Shown here: piece by piece, positions 11,594-20,795 of the stretch | How positions within the stretch are numbered: the first letter of the stretch is position 1 | Layout of the letters: the number at the start of each line of letters is the position of its first letter | NCBI GenBank assembly: GCA_015501585.1 | Contig: JADNRY010000751.1 | Coordinates: forward strand, 1-27,992 | Length of the DNA stretch: 27,992 nucleotides | Direction: 5' to 3' | Source: Rhodocollybia butyracea | Lineage: Eukaryota > Basidiomycota > Agaricomycetes > Agaricales > Omphalotaceae | Made by a program: the position numbers and the translations under genes | The notes under the pieces: generated by a model | What the model saw: only the letters and a program-made list of their open reading frames with translations | The model's database searches: none | What the model was told of the DNA's origin: nothing

Positions 11594-14500
11594 TTAAAAA
11601 ACGTCTCCAGCATAGGGGCACTCCTCCGCTCGATGCCCGTGCCCCTCACACTCTTCGCACCATACATCAGCGTCCCCGTACTACCAGCGTCACCAACATC
11701 ACCAACAAGCTCGGCTCCAGATCCGACTGTAGCTGAAGTGATGGTAGGATTATCATCAACATAATCTTCTCTTAGTAAATCACAGCTGAAAATATCGTGC
11801 CCTGGTCGTTCGCAAATTTCACAGACAGGTTCAGCTCCAGGTGCAACAGTCGATGGCGGGGGTGGCGTGAGTTCCACGGCTCCTCCGACTCCGTTTACTT
11901 TGTGTGAGGATGCAGAGCCATTCGAAGAGGAATTATGGTGTCTCGACGCAGAAGAAGGCGCGGACGCATGGGATGGAGACAAGCTGAGCGACGTATCACC
12001 CGCACCGCTACTAGATTTTCCTGAGCGTTTCGAGGTCGCTTTGCGGAGTTTTTCGTTCAGTCGTTCGATTTCCTGCTCAAGCTCATCCTATGGAAACAAG
12101 GAATTAGATTGGAACACAGGAGGGTCGCGAGGCCACGAACTTCTCGATAGATCTTGGTCTCCACTAAAGCCTCTAACTCGCTAATCTCCTTGTTGAGCTA
12201 AGTAAAAGGTATCAAGAGTTTGATAACGAAACGCTAAAGGTTGAGTACTCACATCATGAGTTTTCCGCGCAGCCTTCACATCCATATCTGCCATCTTCTT
12301 CTTAAGAAGCTCGAGTTCCTTTCTCAGCTCCTCTACATCCTCGCTACCTCCACTCTTCCCATTCACCAGCGGGCTCCCATCTTTCATCGTTCCATTGACA
12401 GCAGCCTCTCTTCTCTTCGTCTTCCCTTCGTCCTCATCCTCCAACACATTCAATCCCTCCTCGAGAACCTTCACCTCTTCCTTCAACGCCTCCATCTCAC
12501 GCAAAAGCGCCTTATTCTCTTCCTTCACCACCTCATTCTCCTGTCTAAGCACCGCATTCTCCGACATCTCATCCTCCTCGTCCCTTGCAGAATCCCTCTG
12601 CAGACGCTGCAGCTCCTTAACAAGATGTTTAAGACCAGCTATCTCCTCTTTATATCCTAATGTCTCCACTTTCGACGCCTTCAACGAAGTTTGCGCTACA
12701 CCAAGTTCAGACTGCAAAGCCTCCAGCTCTCGCTCCGCTGCCTTCTCCTTATCATCCGACTCCTCCCCATTAGCACCCAGTCTCAACCCCTCAACCTCAG
12801 CTCTAGCCTCTTCCAAAGCCTCCCCACACTCTCTCAAAGCCTCCTCGATTTCACCCCTCCGCCTTCGCTCACCTTCGACCTCTCGCTCCTTCTTCCCAAC
12901 CTCCAGCTCCGCAAGCCGCACGCGCTCCTCCAGCTCGCCCTTGAGCGCCTTGTACTGCGCCTTGCTCTGGTTAAGCTGGTTTCTGCAGGATAGTAAGATC
13001 GCTCTGATGCAGATGCCGTGCATCCTCGAGCGCATCGGACAGCGACGCGGTTTTGGATTGGAGGTAGGTGAGCTGCTCGAGGAGCGCGGAATGCTCGATA
13101 GAGGACGCGGTTTCTTTGCTCGCTTCGTCGTCGGCGATGACAGAGCTGCGGCTGCGCGACAGCGACGACACCGAGGAGGAGAGGTCGCTGCTTTTGACAC
13201 CGGCCACGCGCATCTCCTCTAGTTTTTCTTCGTACAATGCGATGGTCTCTTGTCCCGCCCTTCGTAGCTCGTCGACCTGGCTCCGGAGTTCTTTGCGTTC
13301 AACGTCCCACATATCTCGGTCCTTCTCCCTCTCGTCCGCGTGTTTGGTGGCGGTTTCGGACATGGAGCGTTTGAGAGCACCGATCTCTGCCTGATGCTCT
13401 TCGAGATCTGATTGGGTCTGGGCGTAGGTGGATTTAGTGGAAGCTAGTTCGGTTTCGCGAGACGAGAGGGCGTCCTGCACGGAGTCGAGTTCGGACTGGA
13501 GCTTTTGGAGATCAGCGGTTTGGGCATCAGAAGCGGACTGTAGAGCGTCTAAAGTGGACTGGAGTTGTTCTGCACGGGCGTGCGCAGAGAGAGCTTTGGT
13601 AGAAGCGTCGTCGAGGCGCATGGTGAGGAGGTTGACTTCCTGGCGGAGTTTTTGTTCCGCGGATGGGTCTTTCGAAGGTGAAGCAGATCGTAACAGGGAC
13701 TCGGCAGCATCGTCCTCGTCCTGGGATGGAACCTGAGCAGCGTCCGAAGGACGTTCTAGGAGAAGCTCTTCCAGTTCTTTCAGCTTTTGCTTTAGCTCTT
13801 CCACTTCGTTCGCATTGTTCAGCTCTTCTTGGACATCGTCTCTCAGGCGAGCATTTTCATACTCGAGAGCCGCAATTCGGCTTTGCATCCTCTGCAGCCT
13901 TTCGTCTGCAGTTGAGGACGGCGTGTCCGCTCCAGCTCGAGAAATTGATCTCCCGAAACCGGGTGTTGATGACCTGGGTCCAAATCCAGGCGTTGACGAG
14001 CGAGGGCCGAAACCAGGGGTCGAAGAGCGTGGGGCATACGCTCGGGCAGAGGTGGACACGGACGTGGAAAGGGCAGAAGCGTTAGACGCTACACTAGACG
14101 GCCTGGAGTGAGCGGAAGTAGATGGGATGGACGTAGAGCCGCCACGAGATCTTGATCGTGCACGCGAAGCTATAGTTCCAGACGCTATACGCGATTGTGT
14201 TCGTCGTGTGGGGGAAGCAACGGGTTGTGAAGAGTGGGAGTAGGAAGTGGAGGTTGCGGAAGGCGGAGAAGCATCCTTGCTCGTGGCACTAAGAGCAGGG
14301 GATGGCGGAGAAGCAGTCTCTCCCGTCAAATTACGAATTCTGTCCTGGAGCTCCTTCGACGTTTTCTGAAGATCGGATAGATCTTTGCTTGGACTAGGGG
14401 AGGCGGCATAGCAACAGCACTGGGTATTCTGGCGCGAGGTGTCGCTCCGTGAGGTGAACCCATTCCGATACCTGACCCTGGAGTGACAAGACTACGTGGT

Positions 14501-15414
14501 TTGGGCGTGTTGAATGGAGAGGAAAGCTGACTGGAAGAAGATGGAATTCTTCTCGGAGAAGCAGTCGATGACGTTGGAGACGGTAGCGAAGAGGGAATAG
14601 AAGAACCTGTCGCCGAAGAGGCACGGGGAAGTGTAGGTACAACAGGAACCGGAACTGGTTTTTCTGTACTTGCACCTTGCGAACGACTCTTCGTCAAAGG
14701 TGTGATTCCGGCATTCAAGGATCGTAATCTACCCGCACGGGCTGCAGGCGTTTCTGGACCGAGGCTGGTTGTGCTGGTAGAGAGGGAGTTGGAAGGCGTA
14801 ACTCGACCAGAGGCCGAAGTAGATCGGTAAGAAGTCGCCAAGCTGAGTCTTCCTGTGCGTGCCGAGGGTGTAATTCTACCAGCGATGCTGCTACTGGAAG
14901 AAGCACTTAGCAGCCCCGACATTGATTCACTCTCTGCTGTAGAAGCAACCGACGGCGGCCTGGAAACTCCAGTCGTTGCACGCGACAGTTTCGACGCACT
15001 GACGAATACACCACACATTGGTGCACACTCGAAATACCGCTTCCCATCTGGTGTACTTCCATCGTTCTTTCCTTTGCCAGCAAAACCAGGGTTTAGTTCT
15101 ACGCCAGCCCAGATACCTTGTTTCGGCGGAATTTCTCCTAGATATCGTAAAATGCCTTCAAAGCCCAAAGATTCGATTCTAACTGGCGCGTTAAGTGTGG
15201 GGATAAATACGCCATTAGAAGAGGGACCTGATGTTCCGGATGGCGGCCGCGTAGATTTCATTGCTGCCGGTAGCGAAGGAACAGCGGGAATGGAGGAAGT
15301 AGGAGTTTTTGCTCGCTCGTTGTTCGCGACACTAGAGGAACGAGATCTAGGTGTGGGCAGGCTGGAAGCTCCGCCTGTGCCAGAAGGTCGTCCTGGCGTT
15401 CGTAAGCTTTTCAT
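11594..15414 (-). CDS. CLIP-170 family microtubule plus-end tracking protein (CAP-Gly, coiled coil, two zinc knuckles), three single-base frame breaks
   Basis: CLIP-170 relatives (Bik1, Tip1) bind growing microtubule ends and link them to dynein or EB1 partners. Seen in order: a Ser/Pro/basic N terminus; one CAP-Gly domain at about residues 78-145 with the tubulin-binding GKNDG at 115-119; Ser-rich basic linkers with SSIP motifs that fit the EB1-binding SxIP pattern; a triple 9-residue repeat; a coiled coil over most of the second half; and two C-terminal zinc knuckles, CEICERPGHDIFSC and CEECEGHGHRAEEC, both C-x2-C-x4-H-x4-C, with the stop at 11594. Introns lie at 12198-12252 and 12088-12140. 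The length is about 1,236 codons. The frame needs one base more in G4/C4 at 14397-14400, one less in T3 at 12980-12982, and one more in C4 at 11674-11677. All three are homopolymers, and the second knuckle appears only after the last correction. I infer a working gene with sequence errors rather than a pseudogene. Confidence 0.9.
12088..12140 (-). other. Intron of the CLIP-170-like gene
   Basis: GTTCGT at 12140 and CATAG at 12088 delimit 53 bases. Removing them joins VETKIYRE to DELEQEIERLNEKL in frame. Confidence 0.8.
12198..12252 (-). other. Intron of the CLIP-170-like gene
   Basis: GTGAGT at 12252 and TTAG at 12198 delimit 55 bases. Removing them joins KTHD to LNKEISELE in frame and continues the coiled coil. 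Confidence 0.8.
13952..14032 (-). repeat. Three 27-base coding repeats in the CLIP-170-like gene
   Basis: Three in-frame units encode PRSSTPGFG three times in a row, just ahead of the coiled coil in the basic, Ser-rich linker. The DNA of the units differs mainly at third codon positions, so the protein repeat is conserved better than the DNA. The unit carries an S/T-P pair, a possible phosphorylation site (inference). Confidence 0.85.
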
Positions 15415-15969
15415 CTAAAGTCGAAGAGCCTTTGTTTCTTGATGTACGTGCGTAAGCTGAGTCTGAAGAAATCTTGTAGCTGCCAGCTCACCAGTAAAGC
15501 CAATATATATAACTTCCAATATCTCTGACTTGGAACCTTCTGCAGAAGAGCAGACCTGGACGTAAATGGCGTAGCAAAATCAGATCCAAAATCACAGAGC
15601 GCGCGTCCAACAGCTATCACGTGAGACATTCAAGTAGACGCCCGTGATATGCGAGGATCAAACTAGATGCTTTAGCCTTTCTGCCTTGGCACCTCGATGG
15701 CTGGTACATACTCTAGTCTTGGCCCCCAGGGCCCCAGGCCCCGGACCCCAGGAACAACAATCTGATCCATTGAATATCACTCACTTTAATTACTGACGTC
15801 TTGTATCAGCTTATATCTAGCTACGCGCGAGTCCCATCCAACCGGCCTTCGTCGCTGAGTGTCTCCCTCTAGTACTCAAAGTATCAGTTGTCCACTGGGT
15901 ATTTCTTGTCGTCGGTACTATATCAAAATATTGACAGGTTATGTCTCCTGCATGATACTAAATAATATC
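15415..15969. promoter_or_regulatory. Upstream region of the CLIP-170-like gene
   Basis: This stretch lies 5' of the minus-strand gene. It contains the palindrome TCACGTGA (15617-15624), with an E-box CACGTG core about 205 bases before the ATG, which could bind a bHLH-type factor (inference). A very GC-rich run of CCCC/GGGG blocks is at about 15720-15752. I see no gene and no TATA box at a fixed distance. Confidence 0.35.
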
Positions 15970-16065
15970 GGGCATATGGTGTAGGGGTTATCACGTTCGC
16001 TTTGCATCCTGAGGGATTCGAAATTGCATTGCGAAAGGTCTCCGGTTCAAATCCAGATTTGTCCA
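15970..16065 (+). tRNA. tRNA-Ala (anticodon TGC) with a 23-base intron
   Basis: The sequence folds as a cloverleaf. The acceptor GGGCATA pairs with TTTGTCC, with one T-T mismatch, and the discriminator base is A. The D-arm is GTGTAGGGGTTATCAC. The anticodon stem TTCGC/GCGAA is perfect, the loop is TTTGCA plus T around an intron placed after position 37, and the T-arm TCCGG-TTCAAAT-CCAGA has one mismatch. The anticodon TGC and the GGGC/GTCC ends fit fungal tRNA-Ala. A T4 run at 16078-16081 and a T5 run at 16091-16095 could end Pol III transcription. It is the best preserved of four copies, but its two stem mismatches leave its function uncertain. Confidence 0.65.
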
Positions 16066-16219
16066 TGAATATGGGGATTTTGAACACATCTTTTTGTCTT
16101 CCGGAATACCCCGCGAACAGAAAAGCTTTATGCATGCGGGGATATGTTAAAAACACAGAGTCTCTAATCCTCACCTCTCTACTCTACTCTTTTGGAATAC
16201 TGAATACTGAATGTACATT

Positions 16220-16313
16220 GGGCATATGGTGTAGACGTTCACAACGACATTTGTTCACGTTTCTTGTGCTTTGCGGAAGGCTCAGCTCTCCGGTTCAAGT
16301 CCGGACTTGTCCA
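16220..16313 (+). pseudogene. tRNA-Ala-like pseudogene, copy 2
   Basis: The 5' end GGGCATATGGTGTAG matches copy 1 and the 3' end has a perfect T-arm (TCCGG-TTCAAGT-CCGGA) followed by CTTGTCCA. The middle, with the D-loop and anticodon arm, is scrambled, although a TTTGC core is still present at 16270-16274. Both internal Pol III promoter boxes look intact, so it might still be transcribed. Confidence 0.6.
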
Positions 16314-16723
16314 CTATGTTCTGATCTGCGACGAAATTGTTGTTCTGATTTTTGCTTGCTGAAAATGACTTTTTCCGCATATTGCAGAAAGCTGAAGTGA
16401 AAGAGTCTAACACCTTCGATTGCCCCTCGAACCTACAATCCATCGGCAATCTCAGCAGCATCAGCATTCTCATTGACACGATGCCCTGCCATATTCAAAT
16501 TCGGATAATCAGTACATTAGTCTACACTTTGGGCGAAAGAAAATGGGTATTCGTAGAGACTCAGAGAGGGTGGCGACGGTATCGTAGTGAAAAGGCAAAA
16601 TGTTGCAGGCGGCTCAGTTTCATGTATGTGTTCAAGCATGAAGGTTTGAATTGTCTCTTTTCCGAAATATAGTCCGAGAGCCTGCTCCTTAGTTACATAC
16701 TTACCTTACACTGAGGAGCTATT

Positions 16724-16846
16724 GGGCATATGGTGTAGGGGTTATCATGTTCACTTTGCATTCTCTATCTTTGGTACAAGTCACTACCCAGATGTTTGCG
16801 GCATGCACACTGCGAAAGGTCACTGGTTCAAATCCGGGTTTGTCCA
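16724..16846 (+). pseudogene. tRNA-Ala(TGC)-like sequence with an enlarged intron, copy 3
   Basis: The first 38 bases are nearly identical to copy 1 (GGGCATATGGTGTAGGGG and on), and the anticodon TGC is in place. The 3' half GCGAAAGGTC plus GGTTCAAATCC plus TTTGTCCA is also kept. Between them lies an insert of about 50 bases in the intron position, against 23 in copy 1. The anticodon stem (TTCAC/GCGAA) and T-stem carry mismatches, so it is probably a decayed gene, though an intron-bearing functional tRNA cannot be excluded. Confidence 0.55.
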
Positions 16847-17321
16847 GTACGTTATATTCACCGTCAGTGACTTGATTTTGTACCTACTCACCTCATGATT
16901 GCCCAGGTTACCCCTCAACATCATTGATTTTCTTTTTCAAAAACAGCGGAGAAAGTTCAACAAGATGCCAAAGTCGCACTACTGCCCCTTTCTTACTTTA
17001 CTTACCACTGTACATTTACTTCACATGGCTTCTCGTGCTTGCGAAACGTTGAGTTGAAAGAAGGGTTTGCCTTGCCTAGCAAACAAGGCCATTCACGCCC
17101 AAGGGTTGCGGCAGCCTTTGATATATGTGCATGTATCGAGTTGGTCAGATTCAATGAGGTCTGCCAGATTGGGCAAAACAATGAAACTTGTAAGTATATT
17201 TATTCATAGAAAGGATAATGGTACTGTAGACCTGTGGTACTGGTAGAACAGTGGAGGTTATCAATGTGCACTTCGGAAGGTTTAGTTAGTTCTCTCGGCA
17301 TATAACTCAAGACCAAGTTCA

Positions 17322-17421
17322 ACGTCTACTGGTGTAGGGGTTATTATGTTTGCTTTGCATGAGTATTTTCCAGGTTTGCGCAGTCACCGTCCCCTCTCCG
17401 GTTCGAATCCGGTTCTGTCCA
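17322..17421 (+). pseudogene. tRNA-Ala-like pseudogene, copy 4
   Basis: It shares GGTGTAGGGGTTAT, a GCTTTGCAT anticodon region, and the 3' end CTCCGGTTCGAATCCGG followed by TTCTGTCCA. The 5' acceptor strand is eroded and an insert sits at the intron position. The B box GGTTCGAATCC is perfect. A T7 run at about 17451-17457 follows downstream. Confidence 0.55.
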
Positions 17422-18377
17422 TGCTGAGAAGTGATGGCGTGATATTGCTATTTTTTTATCAGCTGAGTCAATGTCGTCAACGTCTTCACGCACCACCAGA
17501 AATAGTACTATCACAAGACATGGGAGCAAAATGACAGTAATCCTCTACGGTCAGATGTCTCGAATCATCCCGGGGGCTTAAGCCATTTCACGGAGGCCCG
17601 AGACCCATGAATCTTGATGTATCCTTGACCGCTGGGCACAACTCTCCAGGCGGTGGGTACAACACAGATCTTGGTGCAACAAAGGTAGACGCTACGGGAA
17701 TGGAAGAAATGAGACATGAGGGAAGATATCAGACTTTATGGAGCAGGAATTATTGCCAGTGAACACTGACTCATTCAAACTCGATGGGGGAATTGAGGCC
17801 GTGGAGACAACAGAGGACCACACATAGGTAGACCAAAGTTGAACCTCTATGACCTTGGTGGTGGTGGTGGTGATATCGACGTGGTTCCACTCAGGAGCCG
17901 TCGGGGTGGAGTCGTAGGTGTATGCCAATCACCAAAATTGGCAATCAGAACTTTGGACGAAAAACGAAACGGGATTTAAAGTCAAAGGGGGGAGGCAAAA
18001 CGCGAACGAGAGCTCAGACGAATCCCAAAGATCTGAACAATTCGGACAAGTATTAGTCACGTCAATGCATTGGAAGCCAGCATCCTCGAACCAAAGCTCT
18101 CCATAACGCCACATTTACATTCTTAGACGCCGGGTTTTGATTAACCCTCTGTTTGATCCCCCATGCTCAACGCTGTGACTGAGTTTTTGTATATACCGCT
18201 GTTTAGAAACAAAAGGGCCAAAGTCGAGGACTCATAAGTGAGAGTAGGAGTGGGCAGCATGGGAGACGGTTCTACATATATGGCCCTGTAAACACTCTTC
18301 TTGAGCGTATTTGTGGCCGCATTGTCCATAGATCTTGTCAATGCAGAAAGGGCGGGATGTTTCTTGCACTTCGGTGG
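17422..18377. other. No supportable complete gene; Cys/His-rich coding-like piece on the minus strand
   Basis: Most of this stretch has only short open frames. Nearest the element nest, the minus strand of 18232-18377 reads a Cys/His-rich piece containing KIYGQCGHKYAQEECLQGH, which looks like a small zinc-binding protein. Its frame runs into the CACTA-like element at 18381 and resumes in the same frame on the other side of the nest. Further left, minus-strand pieces around 17700-17930 and 17930-18110 may be coding but match nothing I know. Confidence 0.3.
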
Positions 18378-18380
18378 TGT

Positions 18381-18443
18381 CACTACGGCTGGTTCTATAA
18401 ATGGCACGCGAAAAAGTCCACGACAAATACAACAACAAATATA
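18381..18443 (+). repeat. Left arm of the CACTA-like element, outer segment
   Basis: Sixty-three bases match the reverse complement of the right arm immediately inside its end (GTTCTATAAATGGCA then CGAAAAAGTC). The TA at 18442-18443 is the target duplicated by the element that follows. Confidence 0.8.
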
Positions 18444-19096
18444 CTATGGGTGTTCACGATAGTTCACTAAATGCCAAATCATTAATAACTTCTACAGAAA
18501 TGTGAATTTCTTACATCTGACTTGATCACTGTCTTTCTTGGGGAAAAGGACCTCTATTCTGAATTTCTGAGATTTTTGTGGGATAAGATGCTGGCGTCGG
18601 GCAAAGACCGAGCGAAAATCGGGATAGTGGATTACCCCTGTCACATCATCGTCACGAAATAGCCATTGCGCCACCCATCTCGTAACATTGCTCGGACGCC
18701 GCGCCATGAGGCGTCCTTTTTGTCACGTTCCTTTGCCTACTCATGTTCTTTCGTCTCTTACATTGTAAATACTGGCTGGATAGACTCTAAATTTTAGGTA
18801 AATACTCCGACGATGGTACTATAATCTTCTGTATCATTTTTTTGAGTGACTATCATTCATTTTCCAACAGTTCCTGGATGTTTGATGGGAAAATCACGCT
18901 CAGCAGTTGTCTGGTTTGGTCTCATACTCAACATCTTGTTGGAGTTGGGGAGTTATTGATAGTGAGGAATTAAGAATAGCATGTAAAGGTACTACTGAAA
19001 AAATAACAAGCTCTACAAGTGAGCGGAACAACAAGAAATATTGTTTTTTCGAAAGTGAACTATCCCGGTACGGGGCAAGTTCCCGAACACCCATAG
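18444..19096. mobile_element. 653-bp non-autonomous element with TA target duplication (Tc1/mariner-like)
   Basis: It begins CTATGGGTGTTC, then ATAGTTCACT, and ends with the inverse AGTGAACTAT, then GAACACCCATAG. The right repeat has about 19 more bases between the two blocks. TA lies on both sides (18442-18443 and 19097-19098), and the right arm of the host element shows the uninterrupted sequence with a single TA. No transposase frame is present; the 71-codon minus frame at 18492-18707 has no motif. The TA duplication suggests the Tc1/mariner superfamily. Confidence 0.65.
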
Positions 19097-19221
19097 TAAA
19101 GCAAAAGTTAATAAATTGCCTACAAAAAAGTATTAATTTATCGTGCGATAAAGCAAATGACATCTATTATCATTATTTTAAACAATTGCGTGCGAAATTC
19201 TCTTCCTGTCTCGAGCGCAAA
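19097..19221 (+). repeat. Left arm of the CACTA-like element, middle segment
   Basis: This segment aligns with the reverse complement of about 25575-25700 (AAAGCAAA, TTAATAAATT, AAAGCAAATGAC and more). It ends in GCGCAAA, where AAA (19219-19221) is the target duplicated by the Harbinger element. Confidence 0.8.
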
Positions 19222-19279
19222 AGGGCTGTTCAATTCTAATCGCATCAAAAATCGCAAGTGCTCACGATTCAATCAAATG
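19222..19279 (+). repeat. Left terminal inverted repeat of the Harbinger element
   Basis: Fifty-eight bases inverse to 24725-24782, beginning AGGGCTGTTC and ending CAATCAAATG. Most mismatches between the two ends are C/T or G/A, for example CACGATT against CATGATT, which agrees with CpG decay of one end. Confidence 0.85.
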
Positions 19280-20795
19280 GGAGGCCGATGATGCCGCCTG
19301 ATGCTTGGCCGGAGCAATGACCGGGACTACTACGGAGCATTGGGCTGTAGGTACTAGCAGGGTGCGACCCTTTTATTTATTTCATACCATTTTCAGTCTC
19401 TGTTGAGCCGCCTACACACATTAGAGCATGGACAGTACCAAAAGTAATAATGACTGGGTATGATTTCATTTCTGAGGCATTTTAATTACCCATTGAAAAA
19501 TGATATACACAAAGGGACCAGAATATCCTCCGACGCCTGCTGCAAGCCAAACAGCTCGGCACCCTTATATGTATGGTTACTATCCAACTCCTCCATATAG
19601 ACATCCTGCGACTCCAAATTCAGAGGAAGGAGTTCTTGTGCACCCACCAGGGCTAGCATTTCCTGGATATCCGACACATACAGCTATTCCAAACCCAAGG
19701 GCCTATGTCCCACTGGAACGCCCGCCATTAGTTTCCATTCCGACTCAGCCTTCACCTATGAAGTCTCATAAATGGCCTTCAGAGCAAGGAAGCAGCCAGC
19801 AGGGAGAAAAGCGCAAGAAGACTGAAGCCAAAAAGGAAGGCACACGTTGGTCTGAAAGTGCTAAAAGCCAGTTTTATGAACGGCTTCTTGCACCAAACAG
19901 GGATGAAACCTTCAAGAAGCTAAGGAAGTTTAAAAGTGCAACACTTAAAAAGGTATTTATATGCATACCTAAGGCGAGATATATACTGACATTCAATGTT
20001 TGACAGATTGGCATAGAATTATTTCCTAAAAAGACCTTCCACAGCGTGACAGGTCTATGGGACCGTTCATTCAGGGTCTATAAGAATATCTGCGCATTTG
20101 AAGGAGTAACAAGTGGAGGAGGAGATGGAGATGAGCAAGATGTAGATGGGAAAAACAATGACACTGAGGAGATGAAAATGTACTGTAAGCAACTGGCTCG
20201 GGCAAAAAGAACAGGAAAGGAAGTTGGTACACTGAAGGCTGAAGAGATTGACAAATGGTATTCGAAAGGCTGGTTCCAGCTGTTCGATAATCGGTGAGTA
20301 ACATAGAATTAAGCCTATGAATTGACTAACCTGGTTCTTAGATACCATGAAAGTCCAAATGTCAGCTGTCCCATTCCATGCCATTCAAATGGTGACCTCT
20401 CAGAAGATGATAAAAGTCCCACTGGAAATGGAGGGGACAGCGATGAGGATGCCGAGCTAGACCAACTGGACAGCGATGATCAGGACCTTGGAATTCCAAC
20501 ACAGCAGATGCAATTTGATGATGACAACAACAATTTTCAACTAGGTGCAAATGAATGGCCACCCAGTCCTGGGCAAGAAATCCTGAATTACGATGAAAAT
20601 TTTGGATATGATTCTGACGTACCTTCCACAAAAACTCTTGCTACACCAGCCGCTCCGAAATCCATGGCCAAACCTGTCCCAAAACCTGCCAAAACACCGA
20701 AACTGGATTCAAAAACCCCAAAGAGTGCCGGAGCTAGTGTCGCAGCAGCATCTAGTGAGCTGCTGACTAAACAGAGTGGGTACCTTGATGAGCGG

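Noticed and set aside
12395..13222. 275-codon plus-strand open frame antisense to the CLIP-170-like gene
   Set aside because: It is the shadow of a Glu/Lys/Leu-rich coiled-coil gene and has only low-complexity Ser/Leu sequence.
14855..15418. 187-codon plus-strand open frame opposite the CAP-Gly region
   Set aside because: The minus strand carries the real domain motifs; this frame has none.
15923..16479. Minus-strand frames containing DKSGFEPE / DKSGLEPES
   Set aside because: These peptides are reverse translations of the tRNA T-arm and acceptor sequence, a known false-ORF pattern.
15970..17421. tRNA-derived SINE family
   Set aside because: The four copies share only the tRNA body, with no common tail, poly(A) or target duplications.
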